64,000 nt of DNA from positions 3,336,649 through 3,400,648 of the forward strand of contig NZ_KI912613.1 of NCBI RefSeq assembly GCF_000519325.1, in the 5' to 3' direction. This document shows, piece by piece, positions 17,139 through 25,274 of this stretch. The notes under the pieces are model-generated. The model did not search any database. It was given only the letters and a program-made list of their open reading frames with translations, and had not been told where the DNA came from. How positions within the stretch are numbered: position 1 is the first letter of the stretch; every line of letters starts with the position of its first letter. Position numbers and translations under genes: made by a program. This stretch comes from Patulibacter minatonensis DSM 18081. GTDB taxonomy: Bacteria; Actinomycetota; Thermoleophilia; Solirubrobacterales; Solirubrobacteraceae.

Positions 17139-19142
17139 ATGGAATCCAGCACCGTCAAAGCACCGACCGACGCAGGGGCGCGACTTCGCGACCACCTCGC
17201 CCGGACGAAGACCGGGAGCTGGCTCGACCCGTGGGTCAAGGGCGGCCTCACGGCGCTCGCCGGCCTGATCTTCGTCCTGCTCGCGTACTTCCTGATCAAG
17301 CTCTTCATCGAGTCCCGCCCGGTCTTCCAGGCCTACGGGGTCTGGGACTTCGTCTCCAAGGTCGACTGGCTCCCGTCGCAGGACACCTACGGCGCCGGCG
17401 CCCTGGTGGCCGGCACGTTCATCACCTCGATCGTCGCGCTCGTGATCGGCGTCCCGATCGCCGTCGCCACCGCGCTGTTCGTCACCGAGCTCGCACCCGC
17501 CCGCTTCCGCGGCCTGATCTCGGGCACGCTCGAGCTGCTCGCCGCGGTCCCGTCCGTCGTCTACGGCCTCTGGGGCTTCCTGTTCCTCGCGCCGAAGCTC
17601 AAGGGCGCGGAGCAGTGGTTCGCCGACACCTTCTCGTTCATCCCGTTCGTCGGGGGCGACGTCTCGCCGGCCAACTACTTCATCACCGGCCTGATCCTCG
17701 CGATCATGATCATCCCGATCGTCTCGGCGATCTCGCGCGAGGTCATGGCGACGGTCCCCGCCGACCAGAAGGAGGCGGCCCTCGCCCTCGGCGCCACGCG
17801 CTGGGAGATGATCCGCTCGACCGTCCTGCCCTACTCACGCGCCGGCATCGTCGGCGGCTCGATGCTCGGTCTCGGTCGCGCGCTCGGCGAGACCATCGCC
17901 GTCGCCATCCTCATCGGCGGCGCCACCGCCGGCGTCGGCGACTCGATCTTCTCGCAGGGCTCGACGCTCGCCTCGGTGATCGCGCTCGAGTTCCAGGAGG
18001 CCACGGCCAGCCCGGAGCACCGCGCCGCCCTGATCGGTGCCGGCCTGCTGCTGTTCGGCGTCACGCTGATCATCAACGCGATCGCCCGCGGGTACATCAC
18101 CCGCTCGGAGGGCCGCCTGGTCCGCGCCGAGAAGGAGGCCAAGGAGGCCGCCGCCCGCGCCGAGCGCGGCGACGCCCCCAAGGGCCCCGGCCTCCTCGCC
18201 TCGATCCCGCGCCCGAAGCTCCCGGAGCTCGTGTCGACGCTCGAGGGCCGTCAGCGCGTCGACAAGGTCGCCCGGAGCACCGTCGGCGGCCTGACCGCCC
18301 TGGCGATGCTGCCGCTGGCGCTGCTCCTCGGCTTCCTCGTCGTCAAGGGCGGCGGGGCGATCTCGTGGGACTTCTTCACGACCGACCCGACCGGCGCCGC
18401 CGGCGCGGTCAGCAACGCCAACCGCTTCCTCGGCGGGGACGCCGCGGCGTCCACCGCGACCCAGGACCTCGGCGGCATCCGCTCCGCGATCGTCGGGTCG
18501 CTCGAGGTGGTCGGCATCGCCGCCCTCGTCGTGGTCCCGGTCGGCATCGCCGTCGCGGTCTACCTCGTCGAGTACGGCCAGGGCACGAAGTTCGGCAGCT
18601 TCGTCCGCTACCTCGTGGACGTCATGACCGGCGTGCCGTCGGTCGTCTTCGGCCTCTTCGTCTACATCACGCTCGTCGTCTCGCAGGTCGGCGGCGTGCC
18701 GTTCGCCGGCTGGAAGGCGTCCGTCGCCCTCGGCCTGCTGATGCTGCCGATCGTCATCAACTCGTCGCTCCCGGTGCTCCGGCTCGTCCCGGCGTCGCTG
18801 CGGGAGGCCGCGCTCGCCCTCGGCGTGCCGCGCTGGAAGGTCATCCTCCGGATCGTCCTCCCGACCGCGCTGCCGGGCCTCGTCACGGGCTCGCTGCTCG
18901 CGATCGCCCGCGCCGCCGGCGAGACCGCGCCGATCATCTTCACCGCCGGCGTCGCCACGGCGCTGGTGGGCGACCCCAACGGGCCGCTCAACACCCTTCC
19001 CGCCCAGATCTACGCCGACGTGACCGCGTCGTCCTCGGCGCAGCACGACAGGGCCTGGGGAGCAGCACTGACCCTCGTGGTCCTCATCCTCCTTCTCAGC
19101 CTCGTCGCACGACTCGCCCAGCGCAGGAGCCGCATCTCATGA
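17139..19142 (+). CDS. pstCA: Fused phosphate ABC transporter permease PstC-PstA
   Basis: A single open frame of 667 residues that carries both Pst permease subunits. The PstC half (~1-330) has the first membrane segment near residues 36-56, then VLATELAP-like [21 protein letters not shown] and the EAA loop [21 protein letters not shown] charged helical linker (~330-370; [14 protein letters not shown]) leads to the PstA half (~375-667) with [19 protein letters not shown], the second EAA loop [25 protein letters not shown] and [15 protein letters not shown]. In most bacteria pstC and pstA are separate genes. Here no stop or start interrupts the frame and no second permease is present. The stop overlaps the pstB start (ATGA), so pstB translation is coupled. 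Confidence 0.92.
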   Translation: MESSTVKAPTDAGARLRDHLARTKTGSWLDPWVKGGLTALAGLIFVLLAYFLIKLFIESRPVFQAYGVWDFVSKVDWLPSQDTYGAGALVAGTFITSIVALVIGVPIAVATALFVTELAPARFRGLISGTLELLAAVPSVVYGLWGFLFLAPKLKGAEQWFADTFSFIPFVGGDVSPANYFITGLILAIMIIPIVSAISREVMATVPADQKEAALALGATRWEMIRSTVLPYSRAGIVGGSMLGLGRALGETIAVAILIGGATAGVGDSIFSQGSTLASVIALEFQEATASPEHRAALIGAGLLLFGVTLIINAIARGYITRSEGRLVRAEKEAKEAAARAERGDAPKGPGLLASIPRPKLPELVSTLEGRQRVDKVARSTVGGLTALAMLPLALLLGFLVVKGGGAISWDFFTTDPTGAAGAVSNANRFLGGDAAASTATQDLGGIRSAIVGSLEVVGIAALVVVPVGIAVAVYLVEYGQGTKFGSFVRYLVDVMTGVPSVVFGLFVYITLVVSQVGGVPFAGWKASVALGLLMLPIVINSSLPVLRLVPASLREAALALGVPRWKVILRIVLPTALPGLVTGSLLAIARAAGETAPIIFTAGVATALVGDPNGPLNTLPAQIYADVTASSSAQHDRAWGAALTLVVLILLLSLVARLAQRRSRIS

Positions 19143-20029
19143 GCAGCACCGACCCCCAGACCTCCACGCGGACCGACGACGGGATCGCCGACGGCGTGGA
19201 GACCCCCCTGCAGACCCCGGCCGCGATCGTCGAGGACCCGAACCAGGGCCCCGCGAAGCCGAAGGCCAAGGCCACCGGCCACGAGGTCGTCCTGAAGGAC
19301 GTCAAGTCCTTCTACGGCGACAACATGGCCGTCAAGGGCGTCGACCTCGAGTACCGCGCCAACCAGGTGACGGCCATGATCGGCCCGTCGGGCTGCGGCA
19401 AGTCGACGCTCCTGCGCTCGATCAACCGCATGCACGAGGAGATCCCGGGCGCGCGCGTCGAGGGCGAGATCCTCCTGGACGGCGTCGACATCAACGCGGA
19501 CGGCACCGACGTCGTGGCCATCCGCCGGATGGTCGGCATGGTCTTCCAGCGGCCGAACCCGTTCCCGACGATGTCGATCCGCGAGAACGTCGCGGCGGGC
19601 CTGAAGTTCAACAAGATCAAGGACGTCAACCACGACGAGCGCGTCGAGTGGGCGCTCCGCGGTGCCGGCCTGTGGGACGAGGTCAAGGACCGCCTGAACG
19701 CCCCGGGCGTCGGGCTCTCCGGCGGCCAGCAGCAGCGCCTCTGCATCGCCCGCACGATCGCGATCAAGCCCGACGTCATCCTGATGGACGAGCCGTGCTC
19801 CGCCCTGGACCCGATCGCGACGCTGAAGGTCGAGGAGCTCATCCAGGAGCTGAAGACCGAGTTCACGATCGTGCTCGTCACGCACAACATGCAGCAGGCC
19901 GCCCGCGTCGGCGACCGCACCGCGTTCATGTACCTCGGCGACCTCGTCGAGGTCGACGAGACGTCGAAGATCTTCACGAACCCCTCGGACACGCGCACCG
20001 AGGAGTACGTGTCCGGGAAGTTCTCGTAA
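19139..20029 (+). CDS. pstB: Phosphate ABC transporter ATPase PstB
   Basis: A 296-residue ATPase that powers phosphate import through the PstC-PstA permease. Walker A is GPSGCGKST, the Q-loop/PstB-specific region is [15 protein letters not shown], the signature is [17 protein letters not shown], and Walker B is [13 protein letters not shown]; the H-loop is VTHNMQQA. About 45 residues precede the usual PstB start: an acidic, Pro-rich tail without recognisable function. The ATG overlaps the permease stop by 4 nt. Confidence 0.96.
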   Translation: MSSTDPQTSTRTDDGIADGVETPLQTPAAIVEDPNQGPAKPKAKATGHEVVLKDVKSFYGDNMAVKGVDLEYRANQVTAMIGPSGCGKSTLLRSINRMHEEIPGARVEGEILLDGVDINADGTDVVAIRRMVGMVFQRPNPFPTMSIRENVAAGLKFNKIKDVNHDERVEWALRGAGLWDEVKDRLNAPGVGLSGGQQQRLCIARTIAIKPDVILMDEPCSALDPIATLKVEELIQELKTEFTIVLVTHNMQQAARVGDRTAFMYLGDLVEVDETSKIFTNPSDTRTEEYVSGKFS

Positions 20030-20067
20030 AGGGGTATCACCGTTCCCCTACGGGTACGGTCAGCTCT

Positions 20068-20871
20068 GTGACGACGCGTACGCAATACCGCGAGGAGCTC
20101 CAGAACCTCGAGCAGGCCACGCTCGGGGCGCTGGACCTCATCGTGCGGCAGGTCGAGCGGGTGACCGAGGCCCTGGAACAACAGGACGTCGAGCTCGGCA
20201 CGTTCGTGATCGCGGACGACGACCGCGTCGACGGGCGCTACCTCGACGTCAACCAGGGCGTCCTGTCGCTGTTCGCGCTGCAGGCGCCCGTCGCGGGCGA
20301 CCTGCGGCTCGTCGCGTCGCTGCTGCACGTGGCGAAGCACTTCGAGCGCATGGGCGACCAGTGCGTGAACATCGCCAAGCTCATCCCGCTGACGGGCAAC
20401 GACCCGCCCCGGCGGTCGGAGGTCCTCAAGCCGATCATCCGCATGGGGGCCCTGGCCCGCGACGAGGTCGTGCAGTGCCGGCAGGCGCTCGAGCTGCGCG
20501 ACGTCGACCTGGCGCTGGACATCGTCCGGCGCGACCAGGAGCTCAACGAGCTCAACCGCGAGGTCTTCCGCCTCGCGATCGAGCTCGGCGACGACATCGA
20601 CACCCGCGAGTGGCTGATGACGATGACGATGGTCGCCCGCGCCTTCGAGCGCATCGGCGACAACGCGGTCGACATCGGTGAGCAGGTCGCCTTCGTGGTG
20701 GAGGGCATGTACCCGGAGTTCGGCGACCGCGCGGCGCGGCTGCTGCGGGCGAAGGAGAACGGCACGCCGCCGCCGGCGCCGGGCCGCTCCCCGACGGACG
20801 GCTTCTCCGAGGACGGCCGGTCGCCCGACGACGGGTCGTCGGACGCCGGGGACGACCCGCCCGGTTCCTGA
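20068..20871 (+). CDS. phoU: Phosphate signalling protein PhoU
   Basis: A 267-residue PhoU with two three-helix repeats. The metal-binding motifs are DLRLVASLLHVAKHFERMGDQCVNIAK and TMVARAFERIGDNAVDIGEQV, with the Glu/Asp clusters intact. The C-terminal ~45 residues are disordered and rich in Pro, Ser, Asp and Gly. PhoU couples the Pst transporter to the phosphate two-component system, normally via the kinase, which is not in this window. A TACGGT hexamer ends 7 nt before the GTG start, so it may also be transcribed from its own leaderless promoter. No ribosome site is visible. Confidence 0.93.
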   Translation: MTTRTQYREELQNLEQATLGALDLIVRQVERVTEALEQQDVELGTFVIADDDRVDGRYLDVNQGVLSLFALQAPVAGDLRLVASLLHVAKHFERMGDQCVNIAKLIPLTGNDPPRRSEVLKPIIRMGALARDEVVQCRQALELRDVDLALDIVRRDQELNELNREVFRLAIELGDDIDTREWLMTMTMVARAFERIGDNAVDIGEQVAFVVEGMYPEFGDRAARLLRAKENGTPPPAPGRSPTDGFSEDGRSPDDGSSDAGDDPPGS

Positions 20872-20903
20872 GCGCTCCCGCGACGGACCGGGCGTTCCGT
20901 CCA

Positions 20904-21028
20904 GGGTGACGCCGTCACCCTCGTGGCAGAGGACACGAAGGGTGTCCAGTGTCCACACGGAAACAGTTGTGAAGAGGTTGTGTCCGTGGTGGGAAACACG
21001 GATCACACGCCCAAGGGGGGTCTACACT
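20904..21028 (+). promoter_or_regulatory. Regulatory region of the response-regulator gene
   Basis: The gap after phoU contains a perfect palindrome (GGGTGAC, 3-nt loop, GTCACCC; 20904-20920), a second inverted repeat (GGACAC at 20931-20936, GTGTCC at 20942-20947), and two GTTGTG hexamers 11 nt apart at 20966 and 20977. TACACT at 21023-21028 is a plausible -10, 8 nt before the ATG. The 11-nt step recalls the PHO boxes but the core differs, so autoregulation is only a possibility. Confidence 0.45.
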
Positions 21029-21036
21029 CCCCCGGG

Positions 21037-21921
21037 ATGCAGGAGCACTCGACCGCCCCCGCGCCACCCGCGCCGGGCGCCGCCTCCGGGACGACGACCT
21101 CGCGCACCCTCCGGGTCGCGTTGATCGACACCGACAGCGGCTTCCTCCACGTCCTCGGCAAGCGCTTCGAGCGCGCCGGCTGGCAGCAGCGCACGCTCGC
21201 CAGCCCCGTGCCGGTCGAGGATCTCGTCGCCATGCGCCTCGCGGCCCTCGTGGTCGACGTCCAGGTGCTCGGCCCGCAGGCCTGGGAGTACCTCGAGAAG
21301 GTCGCCACCCGCATGCCGGGTCTCGGCATCATCGTCTGCACCGGCCAGTCGAGCGTCGCCCAGCGCGTCCGCGGCCTGCGCCTCGGCGCGGACGACTGGG
21401 TCTCGAAGCCCTGCCACCCCGACGAGCTGATGGCCCGCATCGAGGCCGTCGCCCGCCGCCGCCGTCGCGTCGAGCCGCAGGAGGAGCAGCGCCCCCGCGT
21501 CACGGGCGAGCTCGAGATCCGCGGCGACCAGTTCCAGGCCTTCGCGCGCGGCGTGTCCGCGGAGCTCACGAAGCGCGAGTTCGAGCTCATCGACCTGCTC
21601 GCCGCCGCCGAGGGCCGCGTCCTCGAGCGCGAGGAGATCTACCAGCGCGTCTGGGGCTACGCCATGGCCCGCGGCGATCGGTCGGTCGACGTCTTCGTGC
21701 GGAAGCTGCGCCAGAAGCTCGACAAGGCCTCCCCGGGCTGGCGCTACATCCACACGCACTTCGGTGTCGGCTACCGGTTCGCCCCGGAGCCCGAGACGGA
21801 TCTCGTCGCCGAGCCCGATCGCCCCGCCGGCCGCGTGCGCACCCGCGAGGAGCTCCTCGCGGAGGAGGGCACGTCCGTCAGCGGCGACGACCTCGAAGCC
21901 GCGTTCGCCGAGCGCGTCTGA
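21037..21921 (+). CDS. OmpR/PhoB-family response regulator (PhoP/PhoB-like)
   Basis: A 294-residue regulator with a ~24-residue disordered N-terminal tail, a receiver domain (~25-133) and a winged-helix domain (~145-245). The phosphoacceptor is Asp74 in ALVVDVQVLG, Thr102 and Lys124 (WVSKP) are in place, but the acidic pair at the strand-1 end reads I-D-T-D rather than D-D, a mild departure. DNA-binding features are TKREFELIDLLAAAEGRVLEREEIYQRVWG, RSVDVFVRKLRQKL and HTHFGVGYRF. Position after pst-phoU makes it the likely phosphate regulator that binds the PHO boxes; this is inference from context. No histidine kinase gene is adjacent. A C-terminal acidic tail of ~45 residues is unusual. Confidence 0.85.
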   Translation: MQEHSTAPAPPAPGAASGTTTSRTLRVALIDTDSGFLHVLGKRFERAGWQQRTLASPVPVEDLVAMRLAALVVDVQVLGPQAWEYLEKVATRMPGLGIIVCTGQSSVAQRVRGLRLGADDWVSKPCHPDELMARIEAVARRRRRVEPQEEQRPRVTGELEIRGDQFQAFARGVSAELTKREFELIDLLAAAEGRVLEREEIYQRVWGYAMARGDRSVDVFVRKLRQKLDKASPGWRYIHTHFGVGYRFAPEPETDLVAEPDRPAGRVRTREELLAEEGTSVSGDDLEAAFAERV

Positions 21922-21996
21922 GTCCCGTCGCACGCCCCGGTCGCCCGTTCCGCCCGACGGTGGTGCGGGCACGGGGCCGCGCGGTACAGTGACCGC

Positions 21997-22353
21997 GTGA
22001 CGACCAACGTCCGCACCGTCCTGATCATCGTCGCGATCTCCGCGGCGGTCTGGGCGATCCCCTCCGGCCAGGGCAGCGCCCAGGCGGTCGGCAACGCGCT
22101 GAGCGCGATCATCCTCGCGGCGATGGTGCTCTTCGGCGTCCGCGCGTACCGCGAGACCCGCGGCCGCGTCGAGACGCTGGGCGACGCCCATCGCGCGCTC
22201 CTCTACGCCGGTCTCGGCTGCTTCGTGGTGGCGATGGCCGCCCGGCCGTCGCTCACGAACACGGGCCCGGGCACGCTGCTCTTCATCGTCCTCATCGCGA
22301 TGCCGCTCGTGATGCTCTGGGCGGTCTGGCAGCGCTGGCGCGAAGTCGCCTGA
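21997..22353 (+). CDS. Small integral membrane protein, unknown
   Basis: A 118-residue protein with three or four hydrophobic helices (VLIIVAISAAVWAI near the start, ALSAIILAAMVLFGVRAY, ALLYAGLGCFVVAMAA, LLFIVLIAMPLVMLWAVW) and short charged loops. I do not recognise a family. The GTG start follows TACAGT by 6 nt, so it appears to be leaderless. It stands alone between the response regulator and the pseudopilin operon. Confidence 0.7.
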   Translation: MTTNVRTVLIIVAISAAVWAIPSGQGSAQAVGNALSAIILAAMVLFGVRAYRETRGRVETLGDAHRALLYAGLGCFVVAMAARPSLTNTGPGTLLFIVLIAMPLVMLWAVWQRWREVA

Positions 22354-22451
22354 GCCCGGTCCGCCGCGGGCGGATACGCCACTGAGTCGGTGCAGATCCG
22401 GCACGACCGGGGACTGGTCCGGGCACGGGGCCCGGAGCGAGGGTCCCGGGC

Positions 22452-22814
22452 ATGCCCCCGCCCGCACGGCCGATCCCGGCCCCGCACCCGCTCGCCGACG
22501 ACCGAGGCCAGGGGTCGGTGGAGCTCGTCGCGCTCCTCCCGTTGCTCGCGCTCCTGCTGCTGGCGCTCGTCCAGGCGACGCTCGCCGGGTACGCGGCGTG
22601 GTCGGCCGGGACGGCCGCGCGGGCCGGCGTCCGCGCCGCCGCCGTCGGGCGGGACCCCGTGGTGGCGGTCCGCCGTGCCGCGCCGATCGGCGGCCGTGAC
22701 GCGCGCATCCGCCAAGACGGGGACACCCTCCGGGTCCGGCTCCGCGTCCCGTCCGTCCTGCCGGTGTCGTTCGGCACGGTCGGCGGCAGCGCGCACCTGG
22801 AGTCGCAGCGATGA
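22452..22814 (+). CDS. TadE-like pseudopilin
   Basis: A 120-residue protein with the TadE layout: a charged Pro-rich leader, GQGSVELVALLPLLALLLLALVQ (a prepilin-like cleavage site with Glu in the fifth mature position, then one hydrophobic helix) and a small beta-rich domain ending LESQR. TadE proteins are minor pseudopilins of Flp/Tad pili and related secretion systems, cleaved by a TadV/CpaA peptidase. None of the other tad genes (tadA, B, C) is in the window. It is the first gene of a three-gene operon, overlapping the next by 4 nt. Confidence 0.8.
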   Translation: MPPPARPIPAPHPLADDRGQGSVELVALLPLLALLLLALVQATLAGYAAWSAGTAARAGVRAAAVGRDPVVAVRRAAPIGGRDARIRQDGDTLRVRLRVPSVLPVSFGTVGGSAHLESQR

Positions 22815-23200
22815 GCTCCGCGACGTCCACCGGACGGGCGACGGTCGGCCGCGTGCCGGCGCTCCGGGGCGGTGAGGCCGGCCAGGCGTCCGTCGAGGTG
22901 GTCGCGATCGCCCCGGTCGTGGGCCTGTTCGTCGTCGGGCTGGCGCTCGCGCTCCAGGCGCACGCGGCGGGCGAGGCCGCCGGCCTCGCGGCCCACGCGG
23001 CCGGGATCGCGGTGATGCAGGGGCGGGATCCGAAGGCGGCGGCCCGCGAGGCGGTGCCGGACGTCGACCGCGACCGCCTGCGCGTGACCGTCGACGGCGG
23101 CACCGTCCGGGTGTGGGTCCGGGCGTCCGGTCCACGGGCGCTGGTCGCACCGTTCGACGCCGATCGGCGCGTCGTCGCCCGCCCCGTGGGAGGCCGCTGA
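22811..23200 (+). CDS. Second TadE-like pseudopilin
   Basis: A 129-residue protein with a prepilin-like segment GQASVEVVAIAPVVGLFVVGLALALQAHAAGEAA, again with Glu at +5 of the expected cleavage, followed by a short strand-rich domain. It resembles the preceding TadE-like protein and overlaps it (ATGA), and its TGA shares one base with the ATG of the next gene. Tight overlaps suggest a co-translated assembly module. Confidence 0.78.
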   Translation: MSSATSTGRATVGRVPALRGGEAGQASVEVVAIAPVVGLFVVGLALALQAHAAGEAAGLAAHAAGIAVMQGRDPKAAAREAVPDVDRDRLRVTVDGGTVRVWVRASGPRALVAPFDADRRVVARPVGGR

Positions 23201-25164
23201 TGCGCGTGTTCGACGGCCTGCGCCGGACCCGGCTCGCGGCGGGTGACGGCCGCCAGGGTGGCACCCACCCCGGCCACGAGGACGAGGACGCGGTGGCCGG
23301 CGGCGTGGTCCGCGACGCGCTCGAGGACGACGCCTTCCCGGTCGTCGAGCACGCGGCCGAGGGCCTCGCGGTCGTCCTCGCGCCGGCGGACCGGGCGCTG
23401 CTCGCGGGAGCCGCCGTCGCGGCGGAGCGGGTGCAGCGCGGCGGTGCTCCCACCCTCGCGCTGTGGGACCCCCGGCGCACGTGGGACGCCGGGGAGTCGG
23501 CGACGAGCACCGGGCGCTCACGCCGCGCGGCGCTCGCGGCCGAGGCCTGTGGCGTCCGGGCGGTGGCCGTCGGGCGCACGGTCCGCGTCGTCCTGCCCGA
23601 CGACGACGTCGAGGCCGTCGCCGCCGCCGAGCGCCTCGAGCTCGTGGACGGCGTGGGGCCCGTGGTGCTCGTGATCGCAGGCCCGTGGGGCGCACCGTTC
23701 CTCGGGCCGATCGAGCGCGCCGGGCGCGTCCACGCCGACGGCGGCCCGGCGGCGCTCCGGGCGTGCTCCGCCACGCTGGCCCGGCACGGGGTGGACGTCG
23801 TCCCGGTGCCCACCGCCACGGGCCCGGTCGCACGGTCGCTGCTGCGGGCGGGGTGGGTCGGGCGCTCCCAGCTCTCCGGGAGGGGCGGGAACGACTCCGG
23901 GCAGTCGCTGCCCTTCGTCCTCGGCGCCCTGCTCGTGGCGATCGTCCTCGCCGGGGTCCTGGGGGCGGTGGCCTCCGCGATGAGCGGCCGCGAGGAGCGC
24001 CAGCGGGCCGTCGACGTCGCGGCGCTGGCGGCCGCGGACCGCATGCGCGCGGACTGGCCGGCGCGCGCGAGCCTCCCCGCCACGATGGGCATCGACCGCT
24101 ACCGCGACCGGGCCGCCGACGCCGCGAGGCGTGCCGCTCGGGCCAACGGGATCGACGACGTCGACGTCGACTTCCCCGACCCGGAGGCCGACGACGCCGG
24201 CCCGCTGACGGTCCGCGTCCGCTCGGCGGGGCGCGCGCACGTCGCCGGCGTCCCACTCGGCACCGGGGCCGAGGCGACGGCCGAGCTCTCGCCGCCGGCG
24301 CTCCCCGAGGCCGCGACGACGGGCGACGAGTACCGCGGGCCCCTGGCGAAGCGGGACGGCAAGCCGATGCGGCCCGACGTCGCGCTCGCCTACGACCGCA
24401 TGGACGCCGCCGCCACGCGCGCCGGGCATCCCCTGTCGGTGACCAGCGGCTACCGGTCCAACGCCGAGCAGGCGAAGCTGTTCGCCGCCCATCCCGACCC
24501 GAAGTGGGTGGCGCGCCCCGGGGCGAGCCTGCACCGGATGGGCACCGAGCTCGACCTCGGCCCGCCCGGGGCCTACGGCTGGCTGGCGGCCAACGCGACG
24601 CGGTTCGGCTTCAAGAAGCGGTACTCGTGGGAACCCTGGCACTTCGGGTTCGTCCGGGAGACCGGGTCCGCCCACGTCGCCGAGCAGGGACGCAACCCCG
24701 CGGCGCCCGCGCAGAAGGGGACGTTGCCGCCCTGGGTGCCGCAGCAGTACCGGGCGACGATCCTGGCGGCCAGCATCCGGTTCAAGGTGTCGGCGGCGCT
24801 CCTGGCCGCGCAGCTCAAGCAGGAGTCCGGGTTCGATCCGCGGGCGCGGTCCGGCGCGGGCGCTCAGGGCATCGCGCAGTTCATGCCGGGGACGGCCGCG
24901 GCGGTCGGGTTGCGCGACCCGTTCGACCCGGCGCAGGCGATCCCCGCGCAGGCGAGGCTCATGTCCACGCTGCTGCGGCGGTTCGGGTCGGTGCAGCTCG
25001 CCCTGGCGGCCTACAACGCGGGGGAGGGCAACGTCGCCCCGTGCCAGTGCGTCCCGCCGTTCCCCGAGACCCGGCACTACGTCGCGACGATCATCGCGCT
25101 GATGCGGGGCTACGACCCGACGGGCGGGCTGGCGGACGTCTTCACCATCCGCCTGGTGCGATGA
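23200..25164 (+). CDS. TadG-like anchor fused to VanY peptidase and SLT lytic transglycosylase
   Basis: A 654-residue multidomain protein. Residues 1-226 form an Ala/Val/Arg-rich domain I cannot assign. At ~233-262 a single hydrophobic helix follows GQS and is succeeded by GREERQRAVDVAALAAAD, the pattern of TadG-like pseudopilins. Residues ~380-485 match D-Ala-D-Ala carboxypeptidase VanY/LAS enzymes: SGYRS (416-420), SLHRMGTELD with zinc ligands His445 and Asp452, and EPWHFGF with His481. Residues ~515-625 are an SLT domain: QESGF with catalytic Glu542, GIAQFMPGT (557-565) and AYNAGEG (604-610). The protein would therefore cut both peptide and glycan parts of peptidoglycan from a pilus-like membrane anchor, perhaps to open the wall for a Tad-type apparatus. 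The pairing with two TadE-like genes supports this. The N-terminal domain is unexplained. Confidence 0.85.
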   Translation: MRVFDGLRRTRLAAGDGRQGGTHPGHEDEDAVAGGVVRDALEDDAFPVVEHAAEGLAVVLAPADRALLAGAAVAAERVQRGGAPTLALWDPRRTWDAGESATSTGRSRRAALAAEACGVRAVAVGRTVRVVLPDDDVEAVAAAERLELVDGVGPVVLVIAGPWGAPFLGPIERAGRVHADGGPAALRACSATLARHGVDVVPVPTATGPVARSLLRAGWVGRSQLSGRGGNDSGQSLPFVLGALLVAIVLAGVLGAVASAMSGREERQRAVDVAALAAADRMRADWPARASLPATMGIDRYRDRAADAARRAARANGIDDVDVDFPDPEADDAGPLTVRVRSAGRAHVAGVPLGTGAEATAELSPPALPEAATTGDEYRGPLAKRDGKPMRPDVALAYDRMDAAATRAGHPLSVTSGYRSNAEQAKLFAAHPDPKWVARPGASLHRMGTELDLGPPGAYGWLAANATRFGFKKRYSWEPWHFGFVRETGSAHVAEQGRNPAAPAQKGTLPPWVPQQYRATILAASIRFKVSAALLAAQLKQESGFDPRARSGAGAQGIAQFMPGTAAAVGLRDPFDPAQAIPAQARLMSTLLRRFGSVQLALAAYNAGEGNVAPCQCVPPFPETRHYVATIIALMRGYDPTGGLADVFTIRLVR

Positions 25165-25274
25165 GGACGGCCGGACCCCCGCCCGCAGGGGCGCCCCGGA
25201 GCGCACGACGACCCACCGTCCGGAACGCCCCTGCGGACCGGGGTCGTCCGCATGCCCGGCGTATCCTGGGACGG

